Shown here piece after piece: positions 33,601 to 42,300 of a DNA stretch of 47,786 nt (position 1 is its first letter; each line of letters opens with the position of its first letter). The position numbers were made by a program, and so were the translations under genes. The stretch comes from Pseudomonas sp. BGr12 (lineage in GTDB: Bacteria > Pseudomonadota > Gammaproteobacteria > Pseudomonadales > Pseudomonadaceae): positions 1-47,786 of the forward strand of contig NZ_JALRNF010000045.1 of the NCBI RefSeq assembly GCF_030272895.1. The letters run 5' to 3'. The notes below the pieces were generated by a model. The model worked only from the letters and a program-made list of their open reading frames with translations. It was not told the origin of the DNA and did not search any database.

Positions 33601-36322
33601 GCTGGTCCATGCGCCCGATGTATTCCACCGCACCATCGGCGCAGTAGCGGGCCAGGTCGCCGGTACGATACAGGCGACCGCCATTCGCACTGAATGGATC
33701 GGGGATGAAGCGTGCCCCGCTGAGGTCGCCGCGGTTCAGGTAGCCGCGGGCCAGGCCGTCACGGCCGACATACAGCTCACCGACGCAACCGGCCGGCACC
33801 GGGTTCAGTTCGGCGTCCAGCACATACCAGGACAGGTCGGGAATCGGCGGGCCAATAGGGCTGGCCGCGCCGTTGTCGAGGTCGGCCCAGGACAGTGGGC
33901 GATAGGTCACGTGCACCGTGGTTTCGGTGATGCCGTACATGTTGATCAGCCGTGTCGGCGCATCGCCGAAGCGCTCGAACCAGGGACGCAGGCCCTGCAC
34001 GTCCAGCGCCTCGCCGCCGAATACCACCGCACGCAGGCTGTGTTCACGCGATTCGGCACAGGCCACATGCATCAGCTGGCGGAACGCCGATGGCGTCTGG
34101 TTCAGCACCGTTACCTGCTCGTCGATCAGCAGTTGATGGAAGTCTTCCGGCGAGCGGCTGACCAGATACGGCACGATCACCAGGCGACCACCGTGCAGCA
34201 GCGCGCCGAAGATCTCCCACACCGAGAAGTCGAAGGCGTAGGAATGGAACAGGGTCCAGGTATCGGTGTGGTCGAAGCTGAACCACTGCTCGGTAGCGGC
34301 GAACAGGCGCCGCACGTTGTGGTGGCTGAGCAAGGCGCCCTTCGGCTGCCCGGTCGAGCCCGAGGTGTAGATGATGTAGGCCAGGTTGGCCGGGGTCATG
34401 CTCACCTGCGGGTCGGCATCGCTGTAGCTGTCCAGCGCTTCGTCCAGATTCAGGGTCGGACCGGAGAACGCCGGTAGTTGCAGGTGCGCCTGGGTCAGCA
34501 GCAGGCTGATGCCGCTGTCCTCGATCATGTACTCCAGCCGCTGCGCCGGGTACATCGGGTCCAGCGGCACATAGGCGCCGCCGGCCTTGAGGATCGCCAA
34601 CAGGCCGACCACCAGTTCCAGCGAACGCTCGGCGGCCAGGCCCACGCGGCTCTCCGGGCCGACGCCGGCAGCGATCAGGCGATTAGCCAGACGGTTGGCG
34701 CGGGCGTTCAGTTCGCCATAACTCAGGCGTTGACCTTCATACACCAAAGCAATCGCTTGCGGCGTACGCGCCGCCTGTTCGGCGATCTGCTCATGCAGGC
34801 AACGCGGGCTGGCATGGCTGACGGTGACCGGGTTCAGGCGCTGGACAATCGTCTGACGCTCCTGCTCCGACAGCATTGGCAACTCAGCGATGCGGCACCC
34901 CGGCTCGGCGACGATGGCGCGCAGCAAGCCTTGCCAGTGTCCCGACAGGCGTTCGATGGTATCGGCGTCGAACACATCGGTGGCGTAGATGAAGGAGGCC
35001 TGCAGCGACGCCTCGGCCTCGACGATATCCAGGCTCAGGTCGAACTGCGCCGAGCGGTTCTGCCACGCCAGCCCCTCGATGCGCAGCCCCGAGAAGCGAC
35101 GGCCACTGGCGCCGGCGGCCTGGTCATGCTGGTAGTTGAACATGACCTGGAACAGCGGGTTGTGGCTTGTGCTGCGCTCCGGTTGCAAGGCGTCGACCAG
35201 CAGGTCGAACGGCAGGTCCTGGTAGCGCTGCGCCTCGGTGGCGGTCTTGCCCATCTGCGCCAGCAGTTCATTGAAGCTCGCCTGGGCATCGAAGCGCCCA
35301 CGCAGGATCTGGGTGTTGACGAAGAAGCCGACCAGCCCCTGGGTTTCCACCCGGCTACGGTTGGCGAACGGCACGCCGACACGAATCTCGTCCTGGCCGC
35401 TGTAGCGATGCAGAAGCGTCTGCAACGCCGCCATCATCAGCACGAACAAGCTCACGCCCTGGCGCTGCGCCAGTTGCCGCAGACCGGCCAGCAGTTCAGG
35501 CGCAAGCTCAAGGGTGCGGCTGTCGCCCTGGCCGTTGCGGGTCAGGGGCCGGGCACGGTCGAAGGGCAGTTCCAGCACCGGCTGCTCGCCCCCCAGTTGC
35601 TCGCACCAGTACGCCAGCTGGCGCTGCTGTTCGCCGGCTTCCATCCAGCTGCGTTGCCAGAAGGCATAGTCGCCGTACTGGATCGGCAGCGCCGCCAGCC
35701 GGGCGACCTGCCCTGCGCAACGCGCTTCGTAGCAGGCGCTCAACTCACGTACCAGCACCGGCATCGAGGCGCCATCGGCGACGATGTGATGCACCGTCAG
35801 CACCAGCAGGTGCTCTTCGGCCCCCAGGGTGCGCAGGTGCACCCGCAGCAACGGGCCCGCCTCCAGATCGAACAAACGCCGGGTCTGTGACTCGACGAAG
35901 GCCTGGGTTGCTTCGGCATCGGCAAGGTCGCCCTCGCTGCGCTCGATCGACAGCTCCAGGCGCTCCTCGATCACCTGCTGCGCGCGCCCCTGGTCCTCGA
36001 CGAAGCGGGTGCGCAAGGCATTGTGGCGGGCCAGCAGGTCGTTGAAGGCCGCCTGCAGCGCGTCGATGTCGAGCGTCCCGTGCAGGCGCAGGGCAACCGG
36101 AATGTGGTAGGCCGAACTGGAAGGCTCGTACTTCCACAGGAACCACTGGCGCTGTTGCGCATAAGACAGCGGCAGGCACCGCGCCCCTTCACTGACCGCC
36201 GGGATCGGCAGCTGCGCCAGGCTCATGCCCTTGGCCGCGAGCTTTTCCAGAAAGGCCGTGCGCTGCGCCAGCGGCAAGCGGACGAAGCGTTGGACCAGGG
36301 CCAGTTGTTCTTCATTGCGCAT
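21599..36322 (-). CDS. Giant NRPS: Thr-Thr-Thr modules plus C domain and fused aspartyl beta-hydroxylase
   Basis: The protein has 4907 residues. Order: C (HHIVADGAS at 178), A1 about 506-995, T Ser1045, E (HHLAVDG at 1222), C (HHILMDG at 1689), A2 about 2004-2491, T Ser2542, E (2719), C (3188), A3 about 3504-3990, T Ser4042, C (HHIISDGWS at 4234), a Lys-rich linker near 4550, and an Fe(II)/2-oxoglutarate hydroxylase (about 4574-4907). All three A domains read DFWNVGMVH, the threonine code; the first two residues are epimerised. The last C is intact and would join Thr to the Asp loaded on the next protein. Start: the frame opens at 36382, inside the upstream gene. ATG 36322 gives MRNEEQLALVQRF, typical of these synthetases, and leaves a 2-bp gap after the upstream stop. 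The stop overlaps the next gene by 4 bp. Confidence 0.93.
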   Translation of the reverse strand: MRNEEQLALVQRFVRLPLAQRTAFLEKLAAKGMSLAQLPIPAVSEGARCLPLSYAQQRQWFLWKYEPSSSAYHIPVALRLHGTLDIDALQAAFNDLLARHNALRTRFVEDQGRAQQVIEERLELSIERSEGDLADAEATQAFVESQTRRLFDLEAGPLLRVHLRTLGAEEHLLVLTVHHIVADGASMPVLVRELSACYEARCAGQVARLAALPIQYGDYAFWQRSWMEAGEQQRQLAYWCEQLGGEQPVLELPFDRARPLTRNGQGDSRTLELAPELLAGLRQLAQRQGVSLFVLMMAALQTLLHRYSGQDEIRVGVPFANRSRVETQGLVGFFVNTQILRGRFDAQASFNELLAQMGKTATEAQRYQDLPFDLLVDALQPERSTSHNPLFQVMFNYQHDQAAGASGRRFSGLRIEGLAWQNRSAQFDLSLDIVEAEASLQASFIYATDVFDADTIERLSGHWQGLLRAIVAEPGCRIAELPMLSEQERQTIVQRLNPVTVSHASPRCLHEQIAEQAARTPQAIALVYEGQRLSYGELNARANRLANRLIAAGVGPESRVGLAAERSLELVVGLLAILKAGGAYVPLDPMYPAQRLEYMIEDSGISLLLTQAHLQLPAFSGPTLNLDEALDSYSDADPQVSMTPANLAYIIYTSGSTGQPKGALLSHHNVRRLFAATEQWFSFDHTDTWTLFHSYAFDFSVWEIFGALLHGGRLVIVPYLVSRSPEDFHQLLIDEQVTVLNQTPSAFRQLMHVACAESREHSLRAVVFGGEALDVQGLRPWFERFGDAPTRLINMYGITETTVHVTYRPLSWADLDNGAASPIGPPIPDLSWYVLDAELNPVPAGCVGELYVGRDGLARGYLNRGDLSGARFIPDPFSANGGRLYRTGDLARYCADGAVEYIGRMDQQVKIRGFRIELGEIEARLQAMEQVREAVVLAEDGRLLAYVVPTAEQGGLRETLQAQLKADLPDYMVPAHWQFLETLPLTANGKLDRKALPRPEAAQAQQAYVAPVGEIEQQLAAIWQEVLGIEQVGVNDNFFELGGDSIVSIQVVSRARQAGIRFTPKDLFQHQTVQGLAAVAQTGEVAQIVQAAAEGELALLPIQQQFFENVVSTRHHYNQSVLLQPREALSVTALEAALAALWNHHDALRLRFNETADGWQGRYSDAAAPSDLLWQVSVTDARGIEAEGELAQRSLDLAGGPLLRAVLMNLADGGQRLLLVVHHLAVDGVSWRILLEDLQSAYEQACAGKSPVLPARTSSVKAWAERLQQYAREGALADELAYWTAQLEVAPGAWPHCNPQGALDKCHAASVDTHLDAQATRQLLKEAPAAYRTQVNDLLLTALARVIGQWTGNPHTLLQLEGHGREDLFDDIDLTRTVGWFTSLFPLRLSVADDLRGSILQVKEQLRALPNKGIGYGVLRHLGSAEQQAALRDLPQPRITFNYLGQFDASFDGAEKALLRPASEARGAEIGSAAHLGNWLSINGQVYGGELTLSWTFSREMFSQDTVQQLADAYAAELRALVAHCCDASQGGVSPSDFPLARLTQLLLDRLPLPARAIDDLYPLSPMQQGMLFHSLYEQAAGDYINQVRVDIHGLDPQRFQQAWQAAVDRHDILRTGFVWEGLEQPLQVVRKQASVAFELIEAPGLDEAGLVSLAQAQKQGLDLGGDALLRLLLVRTGEHTHHLVYTHHHILMDGWSNAQLLGEVLQHYHGHAVPGSSGRYRDYLAWLQRRDGEAARRFWQAQLGPLDEPVKLAEALAPEGAGEGQGDRVHQASEQLFQQLQQFARRTRVTLNTVVQGAWLLLLQRYTGKSSVAFGATVAGRPTELNGIEQQIGLFINTLPIIDQPAAELGVQAWLERLQNLNLALREYEHTPLADLQRWAGLNGQPLFDTNLVFENYPVSEALNASEGSSVSFSGLRSHEQSSFPLTLIVTCDDSLRLHLRYQREAFSEAQIATLLLDLEQLLHSLVHASADTPLGELDMLGARREQSLRRLNPVTVSHASPRCLHEQIAEQAARTPQATALIYEGQRLSYGELNARANRLAHRLIAAGVGPESRVGLAAERSLELVVGLLAILKAGGAYVPLDPMYPAQRLEYMIQDSGISLLLAQPHLQLPSFSGPTLSLDDALDGYSDADPQVSMSPANLAYIIYTSGSTGQPKGALLSHHNVQRLFAATEQWFNFGATDTWTLFHSYAFDFSVWEIFGALLHGGRLVIVPYLVSRSPEDFHQLLIDEQVTVLNQTPSAFRQLMHVACADPREHSLRAVVFGGEALDVQGLRPWFERFGEAPTRLINMYGITETTVHVTYRPLSWADLDNGAASPIGLPIPDLSWYVLDAELNPVPTGCVGELYVGRDGLARGYLNRGDLSGARFIPDPFGGNGGRLYRTGDLARYCADGAVEYIGRMDQQVKIRGFRIELGEIEARLQAMEEVREAVVLAEDGRLLAYVVPTVAQVGLREVLQAQLKADLPDYMVPAHWQFLDMLPLTANGKLDRKALPRPEAAQAQQAYVAPVGEIEQQLASIWRDVLGIEQVGVNDNFFELGGDSIVSIQVVSRARHAGIRFTPKDLFQHQTVQGLAAVAQTGEVAQIVQAAAEGELALLPIQQQFFENVVSNRHHFNQSVLLQPRDALQVPALETALAALWNHHDALRLRFNEAADGWRGRYSDAAAPTDLLWQVSVADARGIEAEGELAQRSLDLAGGPLLRAVLMNLADGGQRLLLVVHHLAVDGVSWRILLEDLQSAYEQACAGKAPALPPRTSSVKAWAERLQQYAREGALQAELDYWLAQAQDVDTALPCEQPDAGLQIRHAASVQSRLDAHLTGQLLQDAPAAYRTQVNDLLLTALGRVIARWTGRDEVMVQLEGHGREDLFDAIDLTRTVGWFTSLFPVRLSVGDDLRGSILQVKERLRAVPNKGIGYGVLRHLGSAEQQAALGALQQPRITFNYLGQFDSSFQGQAGAFMPASEAHGLEVGDEAPLGNWLSVNGQVFGGELSLSWTFSREMFSEATIQHLADAYVGELQALVAHCCDTAQGGVSPSDFPLARLTQPQLDKLPLPARAIDDVYPLSPMQQGMLFHTLYEQAGGDYINQVRLDIHGLDPQRFQQAWQAALDRHDILRTGFVWEGLELPLQVVRKQVEVPLRLLDGRDQADLAQYLDSIAGQELQAGFDLAVAPLLRLVLVRSAADCWHVIYTNHHILMDGWSNARLLGEVLQRYAGDEPPRPGGRYRDYIDWLAVQDVEQDRQFWQRELADLGEPALLVAALGGKATGDSGYAEHHLRLSAEQTGQLADYARGLKVTVNTLVQGAWAILLQRYLGREQVVFGATVAGRPTELHGVEEQIGLFINSLPVRFGHSATTPLRQCLVELQARNLSLREHEHSPLFDIQRWAGQGGEALFDTLMVFENYPVSQALAAGTPGGLRFGEVANREQSHYPLTLVVGLSDRLSVELRYDRACFTDAVLENLARQLGNLLMAMVRADAGTLVGQLEMLGDQRQALIEAMNPARISYDTRACLHEQIAEQAARTPQATALVYEGQRLSYGELNARANRLAHRLIAAGVGPESRVGLAAERSLELVVGLLAILKAGGAYVPLDPMYPAQRLEYMIEDSGISLLLTQAHLQLPAFSGPTLNLDEALDGYSEADPQVNMSPANLAYIIYTSGSTGQPKGALLSHHNVQRLFAATEQWFNFGATDTWTLFHSYAFDFSVWEIFGALLHGGRLVIVPYLVSRSPEDFHQLLIDEQVTVLNQTPSAFRQLMHMACADPREHSLRAVVFGGEALDVQGLRPWFERFGDVPTRLINMYGITETTVHVTYRPLSWADLDNGAASPIGLPIPDLSWYVLDADLNPVPAGCVGELYVGRDGLARGYLNRGDLSAARFLPDPFGGSGGRLYRTGDLARYCADGAVEYIGRMDQQVKIRGFRIELGEIEARLQAMEQVREAVVLAEDGRLLAYVVPTVEQGGLREVLQAQLKADLPDYMVPAHWQFLETLPLTANGKLDRKALPRPEVAQAQQAYVAPVGEIEQQLAAIWQDVLGVEQVGRTDHFFELGGHSLLATQVVARCRDSLPLAVQLRDLFDHPQLADLAAHVMAQQAAQAGHYPRLQPRAFVDQAPLSLAQRRLWVVEQLAGGSAAYGMPLALRLHGELSVEHLLHSLALIVERHDVLRTAYLQDDEGDPLALIHPHIDLNVPLVDLQALDRAQQEAQVAAAALANASLAIDLQQAPLWRARILRLAADEHVLLFSMHHIISDGWSMGVLVNELVTLYAQLQQGQAPQLAPLPIQYADYAYWQTQLQASGVLGQQADYWRQRLAGCSGQLALPLDFPRPARASQQGGLVSFELPAALSQRIQAMAREAGVTPYVALLTAFSLFLHRLCGSDDLVIGADIAGRHQPELEGLIGFFVNVLPLRSQFPASASYRERLAAMRGVTLDALEHQDLPFDQIVEAAGTPRLAGMNPLVQVLFVMNNLPARATRLSGIEVEELPLTQVHSKFDMALFMSEQGEGLSGTWQYAATLFKQETIEAFVKAWIAILEQITADQAVTVGDIDMALAASAVPPDNPGKKDKLGKFLSKGKSAAAPVAASVREYPLLAGQRFPLVIEPLDPGVDLVQWVHAHREAIERQLVEHAGILFRGFEVNGIEGFEAFAEAVQPGLYGQYGDLPKKEGGKNTYRSTPYPEQKMILFHNESSHQDRWPRKQMFYCELPSPVGGATPVVDCRDMYRRLPEPLRQTLEDKGLLYVRTFTGNLDVPWQHFFKTEDRAEVEVRCRDSGIQWSWLEDDALQIRTWCPAIIRHPHTGEHSFFNQVQLHHPFWLDADVRDDLLALFGNDRLPRNVYYGDGSPIAESDLQLIGELYEACAVRFDWRKGDIILLDNMLVAHARDPYQGPRKIVVAMGDMVERTSLALARVNDPSPDKETIDA
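21602..22603 (-). other. Fused aspartyl beta-hydroxylase domain (TauD/SyrP-like)
   Basis: The last ~334 residues of the giant NRPS form a TauD-family dioxygenase. The iron ligands are H4672 and E4674 (FHNESSHQ) and the distal H4866 (MLVAHARDPY). The 2-oxoglutarate-binding arginine is R4875 (GPRKIVV). In siderophore pathways such domains hydroxylate carrier-bound aspartate at the beta carbon, giving an iron-binding residue. The natural substrate here is the Asp on the next protein (18492-21602). Action on the Asp of the first NRPS module is possible, but that module has no interface-type domain. Confidence 0.88.
24200..34840 (-). repeat. Tandem near-identical Thr modules within the giant NRPS
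   Basis: The A, T, E and C regions recur with a period of about 4.49-4.50 kb: carrier serines at 33190, 28699 and 24199. The first two units share long stretches of near-identical DNA (for example around 28500-28720 and 32990-33210). The A domains of all three differ at only scattered residues. The third unit has no epimerase and changes to a GGHS-type carrier. This indicates recent duplication or gene conversion. Confidence 0.85.
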
Positions 36323-36324
36323 GT

Positions 36325-39300
36325 TCAGATCGTCTCCAATTCCGAGAGGAAGTCGTGCAGTTCGTTGAGATCGCTCTCGCAACCCAGACTCAGATAAGGG
36401 ACGGTTGACGCTACGTAGTCTTTAAGCGATTCGGCCTTGAACAGCAGGTCCAGCGGCACACTGACGCCCAGCTCGGTCTCCACCCGCGCAGTCACCTGGG
36501 TGGCCAGCAGGGAATGCCCGCCCAGTTCGAAGAAGTGATCGTCCAGCCCCACCTGCTGCAGCTGCAGGACCTCCTGCCAGATCCGCGCAATCTGCTGTTC
36601 CAGTTCCGACTGCGGCGCCACATAGGGGCGCCCGGAAGCGACCGGCTCGGGCAGCGGCAGGGCCTTGCGGTCGAGCTTGCCGTTGGGCGACAGCGGCAAC
36701 TGCCCGAGCCAGGTGAAGCTGGCCGGCACCATGTAGTCCGGCAGCGTCTTGCCCAGCGCCTGGCGTACCTGCTGGCGCGTCTGCTGGGCCGCTTGCTCGT
36801 CGGTATGGAGCGCGGCATCCACCGCCACCAGGTAGGCATGCAACTGCTGGCCCTGGGCACCAGAACTGGCGATCACCGCCGCTTCGGCCACCTCGGGCAG
36901 CTGTTGCAAGCGCGCTTCGATCTCGCCGGTCTCGACCCGGAAGCCACGGATCTTCACCTGGTTGTCCAGGCGTCCGAGGTATTCCAGGTTGCCGCATGGC
37001 AGTTCGCGCACCAGGTCGCCACTGCGGTACAGGCGCCCCCCCTGCGGGTCGAACGGGTCGCAGACGAAGCGGTCGGCGGTCAGGCCCGGACGCTGCAGGT
37101 AACCCAGGGCAACGCCCTCGCCGCCCAGGTACAGCTCGCCCGGCATGCCCTTGGCCACCAGGTTCAGGCAGGCGTCGAGCACATAGCCGCTGCGCTGGCC
37201 GATGCGCTGGCCGATCGGCGCGTAGGCCGTGGGGCAGTGGTCTTCGCGCCCGGCCTTCCAGATCAGCGGCGTGACCACGGTTTCGGTCGGCCCGTAGCCG
37301 TTGATCATGTACTGCGGGTCGAGCGCGCGGCGAACCAGGTCGAAACTGGCCCGCGGCACTGCATCGCCGCCGAAGCACAGCACCCGCAGGCGTTGCGGCC
37401 GACCCTGCTGCAGCGCGCACTCGGCCAGCTGATGCAGGTACAGCGGCGGGAAGGCCGCGACGCTGACGCCATGCTGTTTCATGGCCTCCAGGGTCTGGCT
37501 TGGGGTCCACAGGCTGTCGTCGCGAATCAGCAGGCTGGCGCCGCTGGTCAAGGCGGTCAGCCAGCGTTCATGGGCACCGTCGAAGGCAAAGGACAAGAAG
37601 TGCAGTTCGCAGTCGTCCTCGCGCATTTCGTAGCGCTCGGCGATCGCCTGGCAATGCATGCTCAAGGGCCCGTGGCTGACACACACGCCCTTGGGCTGGC
37701 CGGTGGAGCCGGAGGTGTAGATCACGTAGGCCAGGTCCTGCGCGTCGATCGCCACAGCCGGCGTCTGGTCCGGCAGGTCCTTGAGCGTTGTGGCCAGCTC
37801 GTCGAGCAGCAACACCTGCACCCGCGCCGGGCAGTCCAGTTGCGCCGCCAGCTCGCGCTGGCTCAGCAGCAGGGTCATGCCGCTGTCCTCGACCATATAG
37901 GCCAGGCGCTCGGCGGGGTAGCTGGCGTCCATCGGCACATAGGCCGCACCGGTCTTGATGATCGCCAGCAAGGCGATCGGCACCTCGACGCCACGGGCCA
38001 GGGCCACCCCGACCTTGACCCCGCGCCCGACCCCGAGCCCCGAAAGGTAACGGGCCAGGCGGTTGGAGGCCTGCTCAAGCTCGGCGAAGCTCACCTGCCG
38101 CTCGCCGGCGATCAGGGCCGTCGCCTGTGGCCGCTGGCGGGCGTGGGCGGCGATCATGGCGGGCAACGAGCGGCTGCCGGGGAACTGCCCCGGGCAGTCA
38201 CTGCCGGCGTGCAGGCGCTCGGCCTGCTGCACAGCATCGAGCAGTTGCAACTCGCCCACCGGCAACGCCAGCGAGGCCTCGGCGATCTGCTGCAGCAACC
38301 CCAGAAGGTACTGGTTCAGGCAGGCCACCTGCCGGTCGTCGAAGGCTTCGCGCAGGTAGCTGTAGTGAATGCTCAGTTGCCCATCCAGGGCCACGGCCAG
38401 GGTCAGCGGATAGTGGGTCTGCTCGTGGTTGACCGGCAGGCCGAACTGCAGGTCGCCCGTCGCACTGCCCTGCAGGGCTTCGGCCAGCGGGTAGTTCTCG
38501 AATACCAGGATGCTGTCGAACAGCGCATCGCCGCCCAGCCCGGCCCAGGACTGGATCTCGTACAAGGGCGTGTGCTCATGTTCGCGCAGGGCCAGGTTGA
38601 GCGCCTGCAGCTCAGCCAGCCAGGCGCCCAGGGCCTGCTGCGGACGCGGCTCGGCGATCAGCGGCAAGGTGTTGATGAACAACCCCACCTGCGTCTCGAT
38701 GCCCGGCAGGTCGCCCGGACGCCCGGCCACCGTGGCCCCGACCGCCACCGCCGCCTGGTCGGTGCAGCGTTGCAGCAGCACCAGCCAGGCGGCCTGGACC
38801 AGAGTATTGACCGTGACCTTGGCCTGGCGCGCCGCCTGCACCAAACGCGCTGTGGCCTGCTCATCCAGGTGGCTGCGCAGGTCGCCATGGCCCTGGGTGG
38901 ACACGCCGCTATCGTCTGCCAGCCCCTGCAGCGCCTGGGACAGCCGCGTCGGTGCCGGCAAACGGGCCAGCTGCGTTTGCCAGAACTGGCGATCGCCCTG
39001 CACATCCCGCGCCTGCAGCCACTGGATATAGTCGCGGTAGCTGCCCGGCGCCGCGGCGATGGCCTGGCCCCGATAACGCGCCAGCACCTCGCCGATCAAG
39101 CGGGCGTTGCTCCAGCCGTCGAGCAGGATGTGGTGGTTGGTGTAGATCAGCCGATAGCGGTCCTCGCCCAGACGCACCAGCATCAAGCGCAGCAGCGGTG
39201 CCTGGCTCAGCTCGAACGGCCGCTCGCGCTCCTGCTGCTCCAGCGCTGCCAGTGCCCGTGCCACATCCGCGCGCCCACGCCAGTCGTGGCGGGCGATCTG

Positions 39301-42300
39301 CACGGGCACATCGCGCTGCACCAGTTGCAACGGCTGGCGCATCTCGCCTTGCCAGATGAACCCGCTGCGCAGGATCGGGTGGGCCTGCAAGGCGTCCTGC
39401 CAGGCCTGTTCGAAGCGCTCGACGTGCAGCCCCTGGATATCCACGCAGGTCTGGTTGATGTAGTCGCCCTGGGTCTGGCCGTAGCGTGCATGGAATAGCA
39501 GGCCCTGCTGCAGGGGCGAGAGTGGGTAGAGGTCTTCGATCTCCCGCGCGGCCACCGGCAGGCGGTCGAGTTCGGCCTGGCTCAGGCCGGCCAGCGGGAA
39601 GTCCGAAGGCGTGACCGCACCGGCGCGACTGTCCAGGCAGTCGCCGATCAGCGCTTGCAGCTCGGCGATATAGGCGGCGGACAGCGTCTCGATCAGCGCC
39701 GGCTCGAACATGGCGGTGCTGAAGGTCCAGTTCAGGGTCAACTGGCCGCCATAGACCTGGCCGTCGATGCTCAACCAGTTGCCCAGCGGCGCCTGTTCGT
39801 TCTGGGTCGGTCCGAAGGCATCGCTGCAGGGCACGAACAAGGCACCCTCGTCGGCCTGGAAACTGCCATCGAACTGGCCCAGGTAGTTGAAGGTGATGCG
39901 CGGCACCGGCAAGGCCGCCAGGGCCTGTTGCACAGCCGCCTCGCCCAGGTAGCGCAGCACGCCGAAACTCACGCCGCGGTGGGGAATGGCGCGCAGCTGT
40001 TCCTTGATCTGCTTGAGGCTGCCCACGCGGTCCTCGGCAACGCTCAGGCGCACCGGGAACAGGCTGGTGAACCAGCCCAGGGTGCGGCTCGGGTCGAGGT
40101 CGTCGAACAGCCCTTCGCGACCGTGGCCTTCCAGTTCGAGCAGCACCTCGGGGCGACCGGTCCAATCGGCAACCACCCGGGCCAGGGCCGTCAGCAGCAG
40201 GTCGTTGACCTGGGTGCGGTAGGCCGCCGGGGCCTGTTGCAGCAACTGGCGGGTGCGTTCGCTGTCGAGTTGGACCTTGATGCTCCGGGCATCGCGGTTC
40301 AGGCACGGCACCTGGGGATCGGCGACCGGCAGGCGGCCATCGGCCCCGGCCAGCAGCGCCTGCCAGTGCGCGGCGGCATCGCCCCACGCCGGGCTCTGCG
40401 CCTGCTCGGCCAGGCGCCGGGCCCAGCGTTGGGTCGAGGTGGTCCGGGCCGGCAGTTGCACCGGCTGGCCCGCGCACAACTGGCTGTAGACGCGTTGCAG
40501 GTCTTCGAGCAGCACCCGCCACGACACGCCATCGATCACCAGGTGGTGCACGGTCAGCAGCACCCGCTGGGAGCCGTCCGCGCCGTCGATCAGCAGGCCG
40601 CGCAGCAGCGGTCCGGCTTCCAGGTCGAGGCTGCGTTGGGCCTGCTCGCACAGGGCCTGCACCGACTCGCCGGCTGCGACACTGGCACGCCACAACAGTG
40701 TGTGCCGGGGCCTTTGCAGGTCGGCAATCTGCGCCTGCCAGCCGGACGCGCCGTGGCTGAAGCGGCTGCGCAGGCTGTCGTGGTGCTCCACCAGGGTGTG
40801 CAGGGCCTGCTCCAGCCACTTGGCCTCAAGCGGTGCCGTGGCGCTCAGGAGAATGGTCTGGTTCCAGTGATGACGCTCGGGGATGGCTTCGGCGAAGAAG
40901 CGCTGTTGCGCCGGCTGCAGCACCTGCTCGCCACTGACCGGCCCCTGGTCGATATCGACGCTCGCTTCACCGCGCCGGGCGATACGCGCCAGCGCCTGCA
41001 CGGTCTGGTGCTTGAACAGGTCGGCCGGGGAAAACTGGATGCCCAGCTGACGCGCGCGGCTGACCACCTGGATGGAGATGATCGAGTCGCCGCCCAGTTC
41101 GAAGAAGTTTTCCGTCACACCGACTTGAGGCAGGCGCAGCACCTGGGCCCAGAGCTGGGCGATCTCACGCTCCAGGTCGTTGCCCGGGGCCTGGTACGGT
41201 TGCGCCACGTCCTGCTCATCCACTGCCGGCAAGGCGTTGCGGTCGAGCTTGCCGTTGAGGGTCAGCGGCAGTTGCGCCAGGCACAGGATGCGCCGGGGCA
41301 CCATGTGTTCGGGCAGGCGCTCGCGTAGCCGTGCCTGCAACGCAGCGACGTCCAGCCCGGCACCTGCGACATAAGCCACCAGGCGCGCGCCGGACGGCCC
41401 CGGCTGGGCGAGCACCGCCGCTTCACGCACGCCGGGCAGCGCCAGCAGGGCTGCCTCGATCTCGCCCGGCTCGATACGGAAACCGCGAATCTTCACTTGC
41501 GCGTCGACGCGCCCGGCGAACAGCACCCGGCCATCGTCCAGGTAGCGCCCGGCATCGCCCGTGCGGTACAGCCGCGCCCCCGCCGCCCCGAACGGATCGG
41601 GCACGAAGCGCTCGGCCGTCAGGCCAGGTTGCTGCAAGTAGCCGCGCGCCAGCCCCTGGCCACCAATCAGCAGTTCACCCCGTACTCCTTCGGGGACCCG
41701 GTTCAATTCGTCATCGACCAGCCAGGCGCAACGCTGCCCCAGCGGCCGGCCAATGGCCGGCTTGCCGCCCTGCCCGGTGCCCGCTCGGTAGTGCTCGACC
41801 AGGGGACTGATCACCGCTTCCGTCGGGCCATAAGCATTGAACAGGCGCTCGAAACGAACCTGGCGCAGGCCCTGGATCAGTTGCTCGTCCCAGGCCTCGC
41901 CACCGAGCACGCAGGTGCGCACCGCGACCTGCCGGCCACTGGCGCCCAAGGCCTGATCGAACTGGCCGAGGTAGGCCGGTGGCAGGTCGACCAGGTCGAT
42001 ACGATGGCGTTGCAACTGGTCGGCCAGCTCGTCACTGCTCCACTGCGCCACCTCGCCCAGCAGCAGCCGGGCGCCGCTGATCAGGCTCATGAAGATCTGC
42101 TCGGCCGCAGCGTCGAAACTGGCCGAGGCGAACTGCAGCACGCCGTCGCCGGCGCCGAGCCCATACAGGCTTGCCGCCGCCTGGCAATGCATGGCCAGGG
42201 CGCCCTGGCTGACCGCCACGCCCTTGGGCAGGCCGGTGGAGCCGGAGGTGTAGATGACATAGGCAAGGCTTTGCGGCTGTACCGCCAGCGGCTTGAACAC

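Noticed and set aside
36323..36382. Longer start for the giant NRPS at 36382
   Set aside because: It would overlap the end of the upstream NRPS by 58 bp. ATG 36322 gives a family-typical N-terminus right after the upstream stop.
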